From Kurthia massiliensis (lineage in GTDB: Bacteria; Bacillota; Bacilli; Bacillales_A; Planococcaceae), in contig NZ_HE611005.1 in assembly GCF_000285555.1 (NCBI RefSeq), positions 1 to 60,813 on the forward strand: DNA of 60,813 bases, read 5' to 3'. The position numbers and the translations under genes are program-made. This document shows positions 54,204-60,813 of this stretch, one piece after another. Position 1 is the stretch's first letter. Every line of letters begins with the position of its first letter. The notes under the pieces are model-generated. The model saw only the letters and a program-made list of their open reading frames with translations, was not told the DNA's origin and made no database searches.

Positions 54204-54890
54204 TTCATATCGAACACCTTCTGAAAGCTGTTCGAGCGCTGCTTCATCTAGCACACGAATTTTTCGTCGATCACGTTCGATAATACCCGCTTCCGCTAAA
54301 TGCTTAATAACGCGATTTAAATGGCGATGCGACGTGCCGAGCAATTCGGCTAAATCACTTACCGTCGCTGATTGCATATCGAGCGCAAAGTGGTTGCCTT
54401 CCATTACCGACAACAAATAACTCGCAAAACGTTGATCGACAGGTGCGAGCAAATTCACGCGAGATGCCGCCGTATTCGTCTGCAATTTATACGTCACATG
54501 CGTCAGTAAATGTCGTAGAAAAGCGGCATTATCCATTTCGTATTTTCGTAAATATTGGAACGATACCGCGATAAATAGACAATCGCTCACCGCAGTAATT
54601 TGAGATTGTACCGGAATATGACGGACGAATTCAATATCGCCTATCACCGCAAGTGGGTGGCTAAAACGAAGAAGTAACGAACGGCCATTGCCAACGCTTC
54701 CTGTCGCTTTAATTTTGCCCTCTACTAAATAAAGCAACGCCGGAATGTTTTCACCTTCGTTTAAAATCGCTTCATCTGCATCATAGTGTTGTAGCACGAA
54801 CGGTACGCGTTCTAGCTGAGGGAAAATATGATTGAAATGATAAGTCGCTAATTTTTCTTGAAGTCGTTCATCATTTTGAATGATTTTCAT
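54201..54890 (-). CDS. Crp/Fnr-family transcriptional regulator
   Basis: About 229 residues. N-terminal cyclic-nucleotide-binding-like beta barrel (EGENIPALLYLVEGKIKATG, LAVIGDIEFVRH), a dimer helix, and a C-terminal winged helix (ATVSDLAELLGTSHRHLNRV recognition region). No N-terminal Cys cluster for an iron-sulfur centre. ATG 54890 lies a proper distance from AAGAG. Divergent from an EamA transporter with a perfect palindrome between them, so it probably controls that gene, as YeiL-like regulators do. Confidence 0.9.
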   Translation of the reverse strand: MKIIQNDERLQEKLATYHFNHIFPQLERVPFVLQHYDADEAILNEGENIPALLYLVEGKIKATGSVGNGRSLLLRFSHPLAVIGDIEFVRHIPVQSQITAVSDCLFIAVSFQYLRKYEMDNAAFLRHLLTHVTYKLQTNTAASRVNLLAPVDQRFASYLLSVMEGNHFALDMQSATVSDLAELLGTSHRHLNRVIKHLAEAGIIERDRRKIRVLDEAALEQLSEGVRYE

Positions 54891-54907
54891 ACACGTCACT
54901 CTTTTCT

Positions 54908-54919
54908 GGACATATGTCC
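54908..54919. promoter_or_regulatory. Palindromic operator between Crp/Fnr and EamA genes
   Basis: GGACATATGTCC is a perfect 12-base palindrome. It lies in the 90-base divergent promoter region. Its centre is about 41.5 bases upstream of the start point predicted from the eamA -10 box TATGAT (54943-54948), the class II activator position for Crp/Fnr proteins. Confidence 0.7.
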
Positions 54920-54980
54920 TTTTTCATTATAAGGAGAATTGTTATGATGATAAAAGGAAAATCATTTGAGGAGAACAACA

Positions 54981-55877
54981 ATGAACAAACTATTACTTTA
55001 TCCGCTGTTAATTGTCCTCGCCTCAAGCTCGTACGGTATTTTATCGACGATTATTAAAGTTGCGATGCACGATGGTTTCTCAACGTCTGAAGCTGTGACA
55101 TCGCAATACGCGGTCGGTTTCTTCTTAGCCGCCATTTTATTTATTTGCACTCAACGCTCTTTACCGAAATTAAATGGTAAGGGCTTTCTTATTTTATGCA
55201 TCGGTGGTTTATTAACTGGGACAACTGGTATCGTTTACGGTCAAGCCGTTCACTACTTACCAGCCTCAGTTGCTGTCGTGATGTTATTCCAATTCACATG
55301 GATTGGCGTATTGTTAGATTGTGCGGTACATCGCCGCAAACCGAAACGTTCAGAAGTATTTTCGATGATTATTTTAATTATCGGTACGATTTTAGCTGCT
55401 GGTTTAATCGACGCAGATATTGCAGGATTAGATTGGCGCGGTTGGGCGTACGGTTTCGCTTCAGCGATTAGCTTCGCATGCTTCATGCAATTTAACTCAA
55501 AACAAGTAGACGGTGTGAATCCTATCTCACGCATGACGATTATGGCCTTTTTCTCATTAGTCATTATAAGCGTATTCCAATCACCAGAAATTATTTATAC
55601 AGGTACATTGTTTACGACAGATTTACTGTACTACGGTTTAGCACTCGGCTTCTTCGGGATTATTTTACCGATTTTATTATTCTCGATTGCTGTACCGAAA
55701 GTCGGTGGCGCTTTAGCTTCGATTTTAAGTGCAACGGAATTACCTGTCGCCATTTTAGCATCAGTCATCGTCTTACATGAACAACTGACGCTCATTCAAG
55801 TACTTGGTATTGTCATCGTACTAGCCGGTATGACGTTACCGACAATTTTAGAACAGCGGAGAAAACCATTAGCGTAG
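54981..55877 (+). CDS. EamA-family (drug/metabolite transporter) protein
   Basis: About 298 residues, ten membrane helices as two EamA repeats. Signature pieces are LLASSSYGILSTIIKVA-like in the first repeat and LSATELPVAILASVIVLHEQLT in the second. Exports or imports small metabolites; substrate unknown. ATG 54981 follows TGAGGAG. Probably activated by the divergent Crp/Fnr protein. Confidence 0.88.
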   Translation: MNKLLLYPLLIVLASSSYGILSTIIKVAMHDGFSTSEAVTSQYAVGFFLAAILFICTQRSLPKLNGKGFLILCIGGLLTGTTGIVYGQAVHYLPASVAVVMLFQFTWIGVLLDCAVHRRKPKRSEVFSMIILIIGTILAAGLIDADIAGLDWRGWAYGFASAISFACFMQFNSKQVDGVNPISRMTIMAFFSLVIISVFQSPEIIYTGTLFTTDLLYYGLALGFFGIILPILLFSIAVPKVGGALASILSATELPVAILASVIVLHEQLTLIQVLGIVIVLAGMTLPTILEQRRKPLA

Positions 55878-55932
55878 ATGATTCTACGCTTTTTAATTTG
55901 GGTATGTATACAAAAGAAAGGAAGATGACATC

Positions 55933-56199
55933 ATGATTACAGCGTTAATGCTCGTAGCCGGAATTGTGCTTGGCATCACAGAATATTGGGTCGTCGGTAA
56001 ATTTTTAGCGCAAGACGTGCCACAAAAAAGTGCGTTCTTTATCAATTTATCATTTCTACTAGCAGGCGTAGCTTTTATTGCGCTTGGCTCATTAGATCTC
56101 GGCGTCAACTTCATCTTATATTTAGGCGTGCCAATCGTTTTATTTGGTATCATTTCGATTATTCGCGTGCTAGGCACGAAAAAAGAGGATTTGCGATAA
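55933..56199 (+). CDS. Small three-helix membrane protein, unknown
   Basis: 88 residues with three hydrophobic segments (about 3-22, 32-52, 56-80) and a charged C-terminus (GTKKEDLR). No family recognised. AAAGGAAG precedes the ATG and the stop codon lies in its terminator. It may be transcribed with the EamA gene 55 bases upstream. Confidence 0.7.
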   Translation: MITALMLVAGIVLGITEYWVVGKFLAQDVPQKSAFFINLSFLLAGVAFIALGSLDLGVNFILYLGVPIVLFGIISIIRVLGTKKEDLR

Positions 56200-56214
56200 G
56201 CAAATCCTCTTTTC
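56180..56214. terminator. Bidirectional terminator overlapping stop codon
   Basis: AAAGAGGATTTGC-GATAA-GCAAATCCTCTTT perfect stem; the TAA stop at 56197-56199 is in the loop. Confidence 0.88.
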
Positions 56215-56216
56215 AT

Positions 56217-56987
56217 TTAAATTTTGACCGGCATCATCATCATACCGAACTGCTCGTCATTGTAAATACGCGATTGCACTTGATACACATCGTACACACT
56301 TTCGACCGTTACGACGTCTTGTGGCGCACCTTCAGCAACAATCTCCCCAGATTTCATCATAATGATGTTGTCGCTATAACGAAGCGCCTGATTCATATCA
56401 TGCAATACCATGACAATCGTTAAACCGTGCGTCGCATTTAATTGTTTTACAAGATCGAGTAATTCCAGCTGATAATAAATATCTAAATACGTTGTCGGCT
56501 CGTCTAAACATAAAATATCCGATTGTTGCGCTAGTGCCATCGCAATCCACACACGCTGACGTTCACCCCCTGAAAGTGCTGTCAGCGGTCGTTCACGCTT
56601 TTCTAATAAGTTTGTCACACTAAGCGCCCAATCAATCGCTTCTTCGTCCTCGACGCTCGCCCGTTTCATAAAATGTTGATGTGGCACGCGACCGAACGCC
56701 ACGAGCTTCTCAACCGTCAATTGTTCCGGCGTCGTATTATGTTGATAGACGATGGCCAATTTTTTCGCGAACGCTTTCGGTTTAAAATCAAAAATATCTT
56801 TAGCCTCCAGCGTTACGTGACCTGTCGTCGGTCGATAATTACGCGAAATAACACCGAGTAGCGTCGATTTCCCGCTACCATTCGGCCCGATAATCGTCGT
56901 AATCTTCCCTTTCGGAATCGTCGTAGACACGTCGTTTAAATGATTGCGTGTGCCGTCATACGATAACGTTACGTCTTGAATATTCAT
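56217..56987 (-). CDS. Haem/iron ABC transporter ATP-binding protein
   Basis: 256 residues, FecE/FhuC-type ATPase: Walker A GPNGSGKST, signature LSGGERQR, Walker B ILCLDEPTTYLD, switch MVLHD. It overlaps the permease gene by ATGA. With IsdE and the permease it forms the importer; in S. aureus the haem importer is energised partly by FhuC, whereas here the operon has its own ATPase. Confidence 0.92.
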   Translation of the reverse strand: MNIQDVTLSYDGTRNHLNDVSTTIPKGKITTIIGPNGSGKSTLLGVISRNYRPTTGHVTLEAKDIFDFKPKAFAKKLAIVYQHNTTPEQLTVEKLVAFGRVPHQHFMKRASVEDEEAIDWALSVTNLLEKRERPLTALSGGERQRVWIAMALAQQSDILCLDEPTTYLDIYYQLELLDLVKQLNATHGLTIVMVLHDMNQALRYSDNIIMMKSGEIVAEGAPQDVVTVESVYDVYQVQSRIYNDEQFGMMMMPVKI

Positions 56988-57961
56988 CGTTTAGCGTCAC
57001 CTCTTCGCAATAAGAAAATTAAGAATGGACCACCGATAATGGCCATCAATGTAGACGATGGAATTTCTTGCGGTGCAACGAGCGTACGTCCTAACGTATC
57101 CGCTACTAAAATAAGTAACGCACCGCCTAACATTGAAAACGGAATGACATATTTATAGTCATTACCGACGAGTCTTCTCGCAATATGTGGCACGAGTAAA
57201 CCGACGAATGAAATGACACCAGCAACCGACGTTGCAATCGCTGATAACAATACTGCAACCGCGGCGATGGACACGCGCGCAGTCGTCAGTGGAAACCCTA
57301 AACTTTTGACTGTCTTATCATCAAGCGTTAATAAATTACTCCATTTAATGAGTAGTAGCGATAAAACGAGGCCAATCGTTCCGTACGTCACCATAATCTC
57401 TACTTCGCTCCACGTCTTCATCGTCATATTCGATGTAAGCGAACCATCAATTGTTACATTCATATAGCTGCAAATCATAATGAATGCTTCACGTAACCCT
57501 GTAAAAACAGCGCTAATCGCAATACCGACAAGAATTAAACGCATCGGTTCGAGCCCCGATTTCCACGATAAAATAAATACGAGGAAACAAGCGAGTGCCC
57601 CACCTAAAAATGCGAATAACGGCGTGTAGAAAAATAATGTCGGTACGAACGTGACGATAAACATCGACGTAAAACTCGCACCAGCGGAAATACCGATAAC
57701 CCCTGCATCTGCTAACGGGTTACGCATCACCGATTGCAATAACGCACCGGCAACCGATAAAGCCGCACCAGCAAAAATAGCAATGATGATCCGTGGAAAA
57801 CGTAAATCTTGAATAACTGCCCAGTCCGGATTTTCTTCCCCGAACATCGCACGTATAAATTCGCCGATTCCCATATTGACACTACCTGTCGTGGCTGAGA
57901 AAAAAATCGTCACGAGCAATAGCACAATGACGGCGATAAAACTAACAATCCTTTTTGTCAT
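56984..57961 (-). CDS. isdF: FecCD-family haem/iron ABC permease (IsdF-like)
   Basis: 325 residues, about nine or ten membrane helices. FecCD signatures are present: FAGAALSVAGALLQSVMRNPLADAGVIG and GVISFVGLLVPHIARRLVGND in outline. Nine bases after isdE; AGGGGAGC before the ATG. Transports the ligand delivered by IsdE, probably haem. Confidence 0.9.
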   Translation of the reverse strand: MTKRIVSFIAVIVLLLVTIFFSATTGSVNMGIGEFIRAMFGEENPDWAVIQDLRFPRIIIAIFAGAALSVAGALLQSVMRNPLADAGVIGISAGASFTSMFIVTFVPTLFFYTPLFAFLGGALACFLVFILSWKSGLEPMRLILVGIAISAVFTGLREAFIMICSYMNVTIDGSLTSNMTMKTWSEVEIMVTYGTIGLVLSLLLIKWSNLLTLDDKTVKSLGFPLTTARVSIAAVAVLLSAIATSVAGVISFVGLLVPHIARRLVGNDYKYVIPFSMLGGALLILVADTLGRTLVAPQEIPSSTLMAIIGGPFLIFLLRRGDAKR

Positions 57962-57970
57962 AATGCTCCC

Positions 57971-58852
57971 CTATTGACCTTCATAAAAAATGTCTTGTAA
58001 GTAATCGAGCGCGTCATTGACTTGTAAGTTCGCTGTCGTTTGGAACAGCGGTTCTTTTAAATCGTAAACTTGCTCGTTTTTCACAGCGTCAAAATGTTTC
58101 CATACTGTATTCGTTTTAAATTCTTTATCAAACATATCCATTACTTCATCTGGCATACCGTGCGCAAGGCGTAAAATGATATCTGGCTTACTTTGTTGTA
58201 AGTATTCCGTATTGGACGCTAAATATTCTTCTGAAGGTCCTTGAATCGCATTTTCACCGCCTGCTGCTGTAATTAAACTACCGATATACGAATGTTCCGT
58301 TGCGACTAAATAACTGCCAGGTACCCCTAAAATCGCGAGCACTTTCGGTTTCTTTTTACCTTCTGCAAACTTTTTCGCTTCCGCTAACTTTTTATCGTAA
58401 GAAGCTGCTAACGTTTCTGCTTCTTTTTCACGGTTAAATTGCTTCCCTAAATCACGAATCGTTTGTTGTAATTGTGGAATGCCCTGTAAATCTACAAACT
58501 CCGCGTTCATATTAACGGATTTTGCAGTCGGTTCAATGTCATCTTGTAATGTCGTTACGGAAATAAATACATCTGGATTAAGTGATTTGACGATCTCCAT
58601 ATCTGGATTCATCGCATTCCCAATTTCTTTCACACCTTTATAACGCGCTGGCATTGTTGATTCCGTCGTTGGTACACCTACGACAGAATCGACGCCTAGT
58701 TCATCTAAAATATTAACGATAACCATCGTCCCAGCGACAACTGTTTTCGTCTCTTTCGACGCTTCAGCCGCTTTTTCAGACGTCTTTTCATTCCCACATG
58801 CTGCTAATAGAGCGATACATGCTACGATGATGCTTAACATCCATTTTTTCAT
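57971..58852 (-). CDS. isdE: Haem-binding lipoprotein of ABC importer
   Basis: 293 residues. Lipoprotein signal with lipobox LAAC (Cys 19), then a helical-backbone-type substrate-binding fold. IsdE of S. aureus binds haem with Met 78 and His 229; the matching positions here are Met 81 (GNAMNPDMEIVKSL) and His 231 (LRLAHGMPDEV). Placed directly after two NEAT hemophore genes, with its ATG touching the stop of the preceding gene. Receives haem from the hemophores and passes it to the permease. Confidence 0.92.
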   Translation of the reverse strand: MKKWMLSIIVACIALLAACGNEKTSEKAAEASKETKTVVAGTMVIVNILDELGVDSVVGVPTTESTMPARYKGVKEIGNAMNPDMEIVKSLNPDVFISVTTLQDDIEPTAKSVNMNAEFVDLQGIPQLQQTIRDLGKQFNREKEAETLAASYDKKLAEAKKFAEGKKKPKVLAILGVPGSYLVATEHSYIGSLITAAGGENAIQGPSEEYLASNTEYLQQSKPDIILRLAHGMPDEVMDMFDKEFKTNTVWKHFDAVKNEQVYDLKEPLFQTTANLQVNDALDYLQDIFYEGQ

Positions 58853-59296
58853 TTACTTCACCTTTTTCACTTTGCTAAATTTTAAGCGAATCGTGTAGTT
58901 ATGAAAATAATCTTTTGACGGAATCTCAACACGCACTTTTACAGGTGTTGGCTTACTAGCACTTAACGTTTTCACATTAAACTTTACAGTACATGTATTT
59001 TTCTTTTTGTTGCGTGCAACGATTTTGTTGCCACCCGTCGTTGCTTTAAATTTTGTAATCCAATTGCTATGGTTAATTTTAACCTTCGCTGTCATCTTGC
59101 CATTTTTCACATTCACGATTGCCGGCTTTTCAAAATAATCATTTCCATAAGACACTGAATGATTACTTCCATTGATCACTGTATACTGCACTTTATATGT
59201 GCCATCTTTTAGTTTTGCTTGACCTTCTTGTTGTGGGATCAATACGAACATCATCACCACTGCAAGTAACATTACGACCATTTTTTTCATGCCCAT
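58853..59296 (-). CDS. Secreted NEAT-domain hemophore 1
   Basis: 147 residues: signal peptide (to about GQA, residue 28) and one NEAT domain. NDYFEKPAIV, INHSNWITKFKATTGG and the haem-binding strand YFHNYTIRLKF (YxxxY) resemble IsdC. The protein ends just after the NEAT domain with basic KVKKVK; there is no LPXTG/NPQTN sorting motif or membrane tail, so it is probably released, like IsdX1 of Bacillus anthracis. Two ATG codons (59296, 59290) are possible. Paralogue of the next gene upstream. Confidence 0.9.
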   Translation of the reverse strand: MGMKKMVVMLLAVVMMFVLIPQQEGQAKLKDGTYKVQYTVINGSNHSVSYGNDYFEKPAIVNVKNGKMTAKVKINHSNWITKFKATTGGNKIVARNKKKNTCTVKFNVKTLSASKPTPVKVRVEIPSKDYFHNYTIRLKFSKVKKVK

Positions 59297-59317
59297 GCTG
59301 CCCCCGTCTTTGATGTC

Positions 59318-59755
59318 CTATTTGATTTTTTTAACTGAACCGAATTTCAAACGCACTGTGTAATTGTGGTAGTAATTATTCGATGGAATTTCAACGCGCA
59401 TTTTTGCCTTTGTCATTTTACTTGAACTTAAAGAGTTCACTTTAAACTTCACTGTACGCGTATTTTTCTTTTTATTTTTGCTCACGACTTTATTGCCACC
59501 TGTCGTTGCTTTAAAAGATTTCACCCAATTGCTATGATTGATCGTAATTTTAGCGGTCATCTTACCTTTTTTCACCGTTACAATTGCTGGCTTTTGGAAA
59601 TAGTCATTGCCATACGATACAGCATTTCGACTACTATGCATCACGTTATATTGTACTTTATACGTACCGTCCTTCAGTTTTGCTTGACCTTCTTGTTGTG
59701 GCATAAGCGCAAATATCATCACCACTGCAAATAGCATAAGCCATACTTTCTTCAT
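59318..59755 (-). CDS. Secreted NEAT-domain hemophore 2
   Basis: 145 residues from ATG 59755 (AAGGGGGAT upstream). Signal peptide nearly identical to its paralogue (QQEGQAKLKDGTYKVQY shared region) and one NEAT domain with NDYFQKPAIV, INHSNWVKSFKATTGG and NYYHNYTVRLKF (YxxxY). No sorting signal. First gene of the operon and preceded by a Fur box, hence iron-starvation induced. Tandem duplication with the neighbour is evident. Confidence 0.9.
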   Translation of the reverse strand: MKKVWLMLFAVVMIFALMPQQEGQAKLKDGTYKVQYNVMHSSRNAVSYGNDYFQKPAIVTVKKGKMTAKITINHSNWVKSFKATTGGNKVVSKNKKKNTRTVKFKVNSLSSSKMTKAKMRVEIPSNNYYHNYTVRLKFGSVKKIK

Positions 59756-59776
59756 GTTTACATCCCCCTTGAATAT

Positions 59777-59795
59777 ATAATTGATTATCATTCTC
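59777..59795 (-). promoter_or_regulatory. Fur box upstream of haem-uptake operon
   Basis: Minus-strand GAGAATGATAATCAATTAT matches 14 of 19 positions of GATAATGATAATCATTATC, including the entire central AATGATAATCA. It lies 22 bases before the first hemophore start codon. Confidence 0.8.
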
Positions 59796-59943
59796 AATTA
59801 AATTGTAAACGACTTTCAAATATCGTCAATCAAATCCAAAGATTTTACGCAAATATCCATCATTTAGACGATTTAACGCTAAAAAGTCCATGTTTTTGCT
59901 ATTTTAGAATAATAGATGATGTCAAGTACTTTTTCTAAGTATA

Positions 59944-59972
59944 TAAAAAAAGTGCCCAACTATTTGGACACT
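59944..59972 (-). terminator. Terminator of metallophosphoesterase gene
   Basis: AGTGTCC-AAATAGTT-GGGCACT with a T-rich tail on the minus strand; the left arm is in the end of the coding region. Confidence 0.7.
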
Positions 59973-60772
59973 AACGTTGTAACAACTATTTCTGGTGGAT
60001 TAAACAATCTTAACATCACCCGACTATTGCCGAGACCTCTACTAATTACTTGCGTCATTTGCGCATGGTACTCTACACCTTCTATATGTTTTGGAAATAA
60101 ATTAAATTGATGATCGATAACGCCACCTACACCTGGTACACGAAACTGTCCGCCATGCGCGTGACCGTTAAACGTTAAATCAATGTCATGCGCGGCATAT
60201 GATGCGTAAAATTCTGGACGATGGGCAAGTAATAGTTGAAAATCATGATTGGCTCCTACAAGCGCTTCTTTTAACATCTCATCTGATGTTTTACCGTTTA
60301 ATGGGTCATCAATACCGACGATGTCAATCGCGACACCTTCTTTATAATAAGGAACAGATTGATTCAACAGTACGTGGACGCCAATATCTTCTAAAAGAGC
60401 TGTAATCGTCTGTACTTCATTGAGAGAGACTTCATGATTACCAACAACATAATAAACAGGTGCGACCTTTACAAAGCCTTCTACAGCTTCTAAACTACGA
60501 TCTAAATCATATTGATAACGATCGACGAGATCCCCAGTAAGTAAAATCATATCCGGCTTTTCTTGTCGTACTTTTTCAATTAAACGTTGTTGTCCTTGAC
60601 CGAACTTCGCATGATGCAAATCAGAAATTTGGACGATTTTAAGACCATCCATTTCTTTCGGTAGTTTTTTGAGTGCCAATGTATATTTCGTTATATGAAG
60701 CCATTGTTGATTTGCATACAAGAAGCTTCCAATGACACTTAACGCAGCTAAAATCGTAATCCATTTTTTCAT
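59960..60772 (-). CDS. Membrane-anchored metallophosphoesterase (YkuE-like)
   Basis: About 270 residues. One N-terminal hydrophobic segment (about 4-20), then a calcineurin-like domain with the five metal motifs: SDLHHAKFG, LTGDLVDR, VGNHE, LLLAHRPE and FNGHAHGGQ. Similar proteins (YkuE, YaeI) act on lipid or nucleotide phosphates at the membrane. ATG 60772 follows AAAGGATGA. Complete at the window's right edge. Confidence 0.9.
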   Translation of the reverse strand: MKKWITILAALSVIGSFLYANQQWLHITKYTLALKKLPKEMDGLKIVQISDLHHAKFGQGQQRLIEKVRQEKPDMILLTGDLVDRYQYDLDRSLEAVEGFVKVAPVYYVVGNHEVSLNEVQTITALLEDIGVHVLLNQSVPYYKEGVAIDIVGIDDPLNGKTSDEMLKEALVGANHDFQLLLAHRPEFYASYAAHDIDLTFNGHAHGGQFRVPGVGGVIDHQFNLFPKHIEGVEYHAQMTQVISRGLGNSRVMLRLFNPPEIVVTTLVSK

Positions 60773-60813
60773 ACAATCATCCTTTAAATACAATTAAAAA
60801 AAGCACTGACCAC

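Overview
The window is a stretch of chromosome from a low-GC Gram-positive bacterium of the order Bacillales. Evidence includes Bacillus-type proteins (BdhA without its structural zinc lobe, glucose 1-dehydrogenase, YpsA, YvbH, YxeA, a DUF6509-type protein), Staphylococcus/Bacillus-type haem uptake (IsdE, NEAT hemophores, IsdG-like enzyme), a seven-gene Mrp/Mnh antiporter, oxygenase-only nitric oxide synthase, strong AGGAGG ribosome sites with some TTG/GTG starts, and purine and lysine riboswitches. The Planococcaceae (Kurthia/Lysinibacillus side) seem the best guess, but this is inference. I see no phage, insertion sequence, CRISPR, tRNA or rRNA gene. The left edge carries three tandem consensus promoters pointing out of the window, as expected in front of an rRNA or other very highly expressed operon.

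Layout. 1-8.5 kb: outward promoters, a zinc metallopeptidase, bdhA, ypsA, gdh, then xpt-pbuX behind a guanine-class riboswitch and lysP behind a lysine riboswitch; both riboswitches end in clear terminators. 8.5-17.4 kb: a CynX-type MFS transporter, a four-gene polysaccharide locus (degenerate GGDEF plus pseudo-receiver protein, HEAT-repeat membrane protein, GT2 synthase, membrane-anchored glycoside hydrolase) and nos. 17.4-28 kb: katA, a 41-residue lipoprotein, an AEC transporter, an XRE regulator, a candidate C-rich small RNA, an IsdG-like haem oxygenase, an acyl-CoA dehydrogenase, an NlpC/P60 wall hydrolase, an RlmI-like methyltransferase and a secreted subtilase. 28-41.8 kb: YvbH-like protein, a two-component system, glnK-amt, DedA, a BceAB/YxdLM-like ABC transporter with YxeA, a VanZ-RDD membrane protein, an AlaX editing protein, a strongly structured intergenic region (candidate RNA), an unidentified 418-residue protein, and a cold-shock gene with an attenuator-like leader.

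42-50 kb: ankyrin protein, NAD(P)-binding protein, the mnhABCDEFG operon and, divergent from it, a KdpD/Usp-like sensor protein. 50-60.8 kb: alkaline phosphatase with a lipoprotein, a PfkB kinase, GNAT, a Crp/Fnr regulator divergent from an EamA transporter with a perfect palindrome between them, and a Fur-boxed haem-uptake operon (two secreted NEAT hemophores, IsdE, permease, ATPase), then a membrane-anchored metallophosphoesterase.

The parts most likely to be undescribed are the polysaccharide locus with a non-phosphorylatable receiver fused to a GGDEF-like domain (12.9-16.2 kb), the small RNA with C-rich loops (21.36-21.54 kb), and the structured intergenic region at 39.8-40.1 kb. All structures and sites were read by eye; no search or folding program was run.
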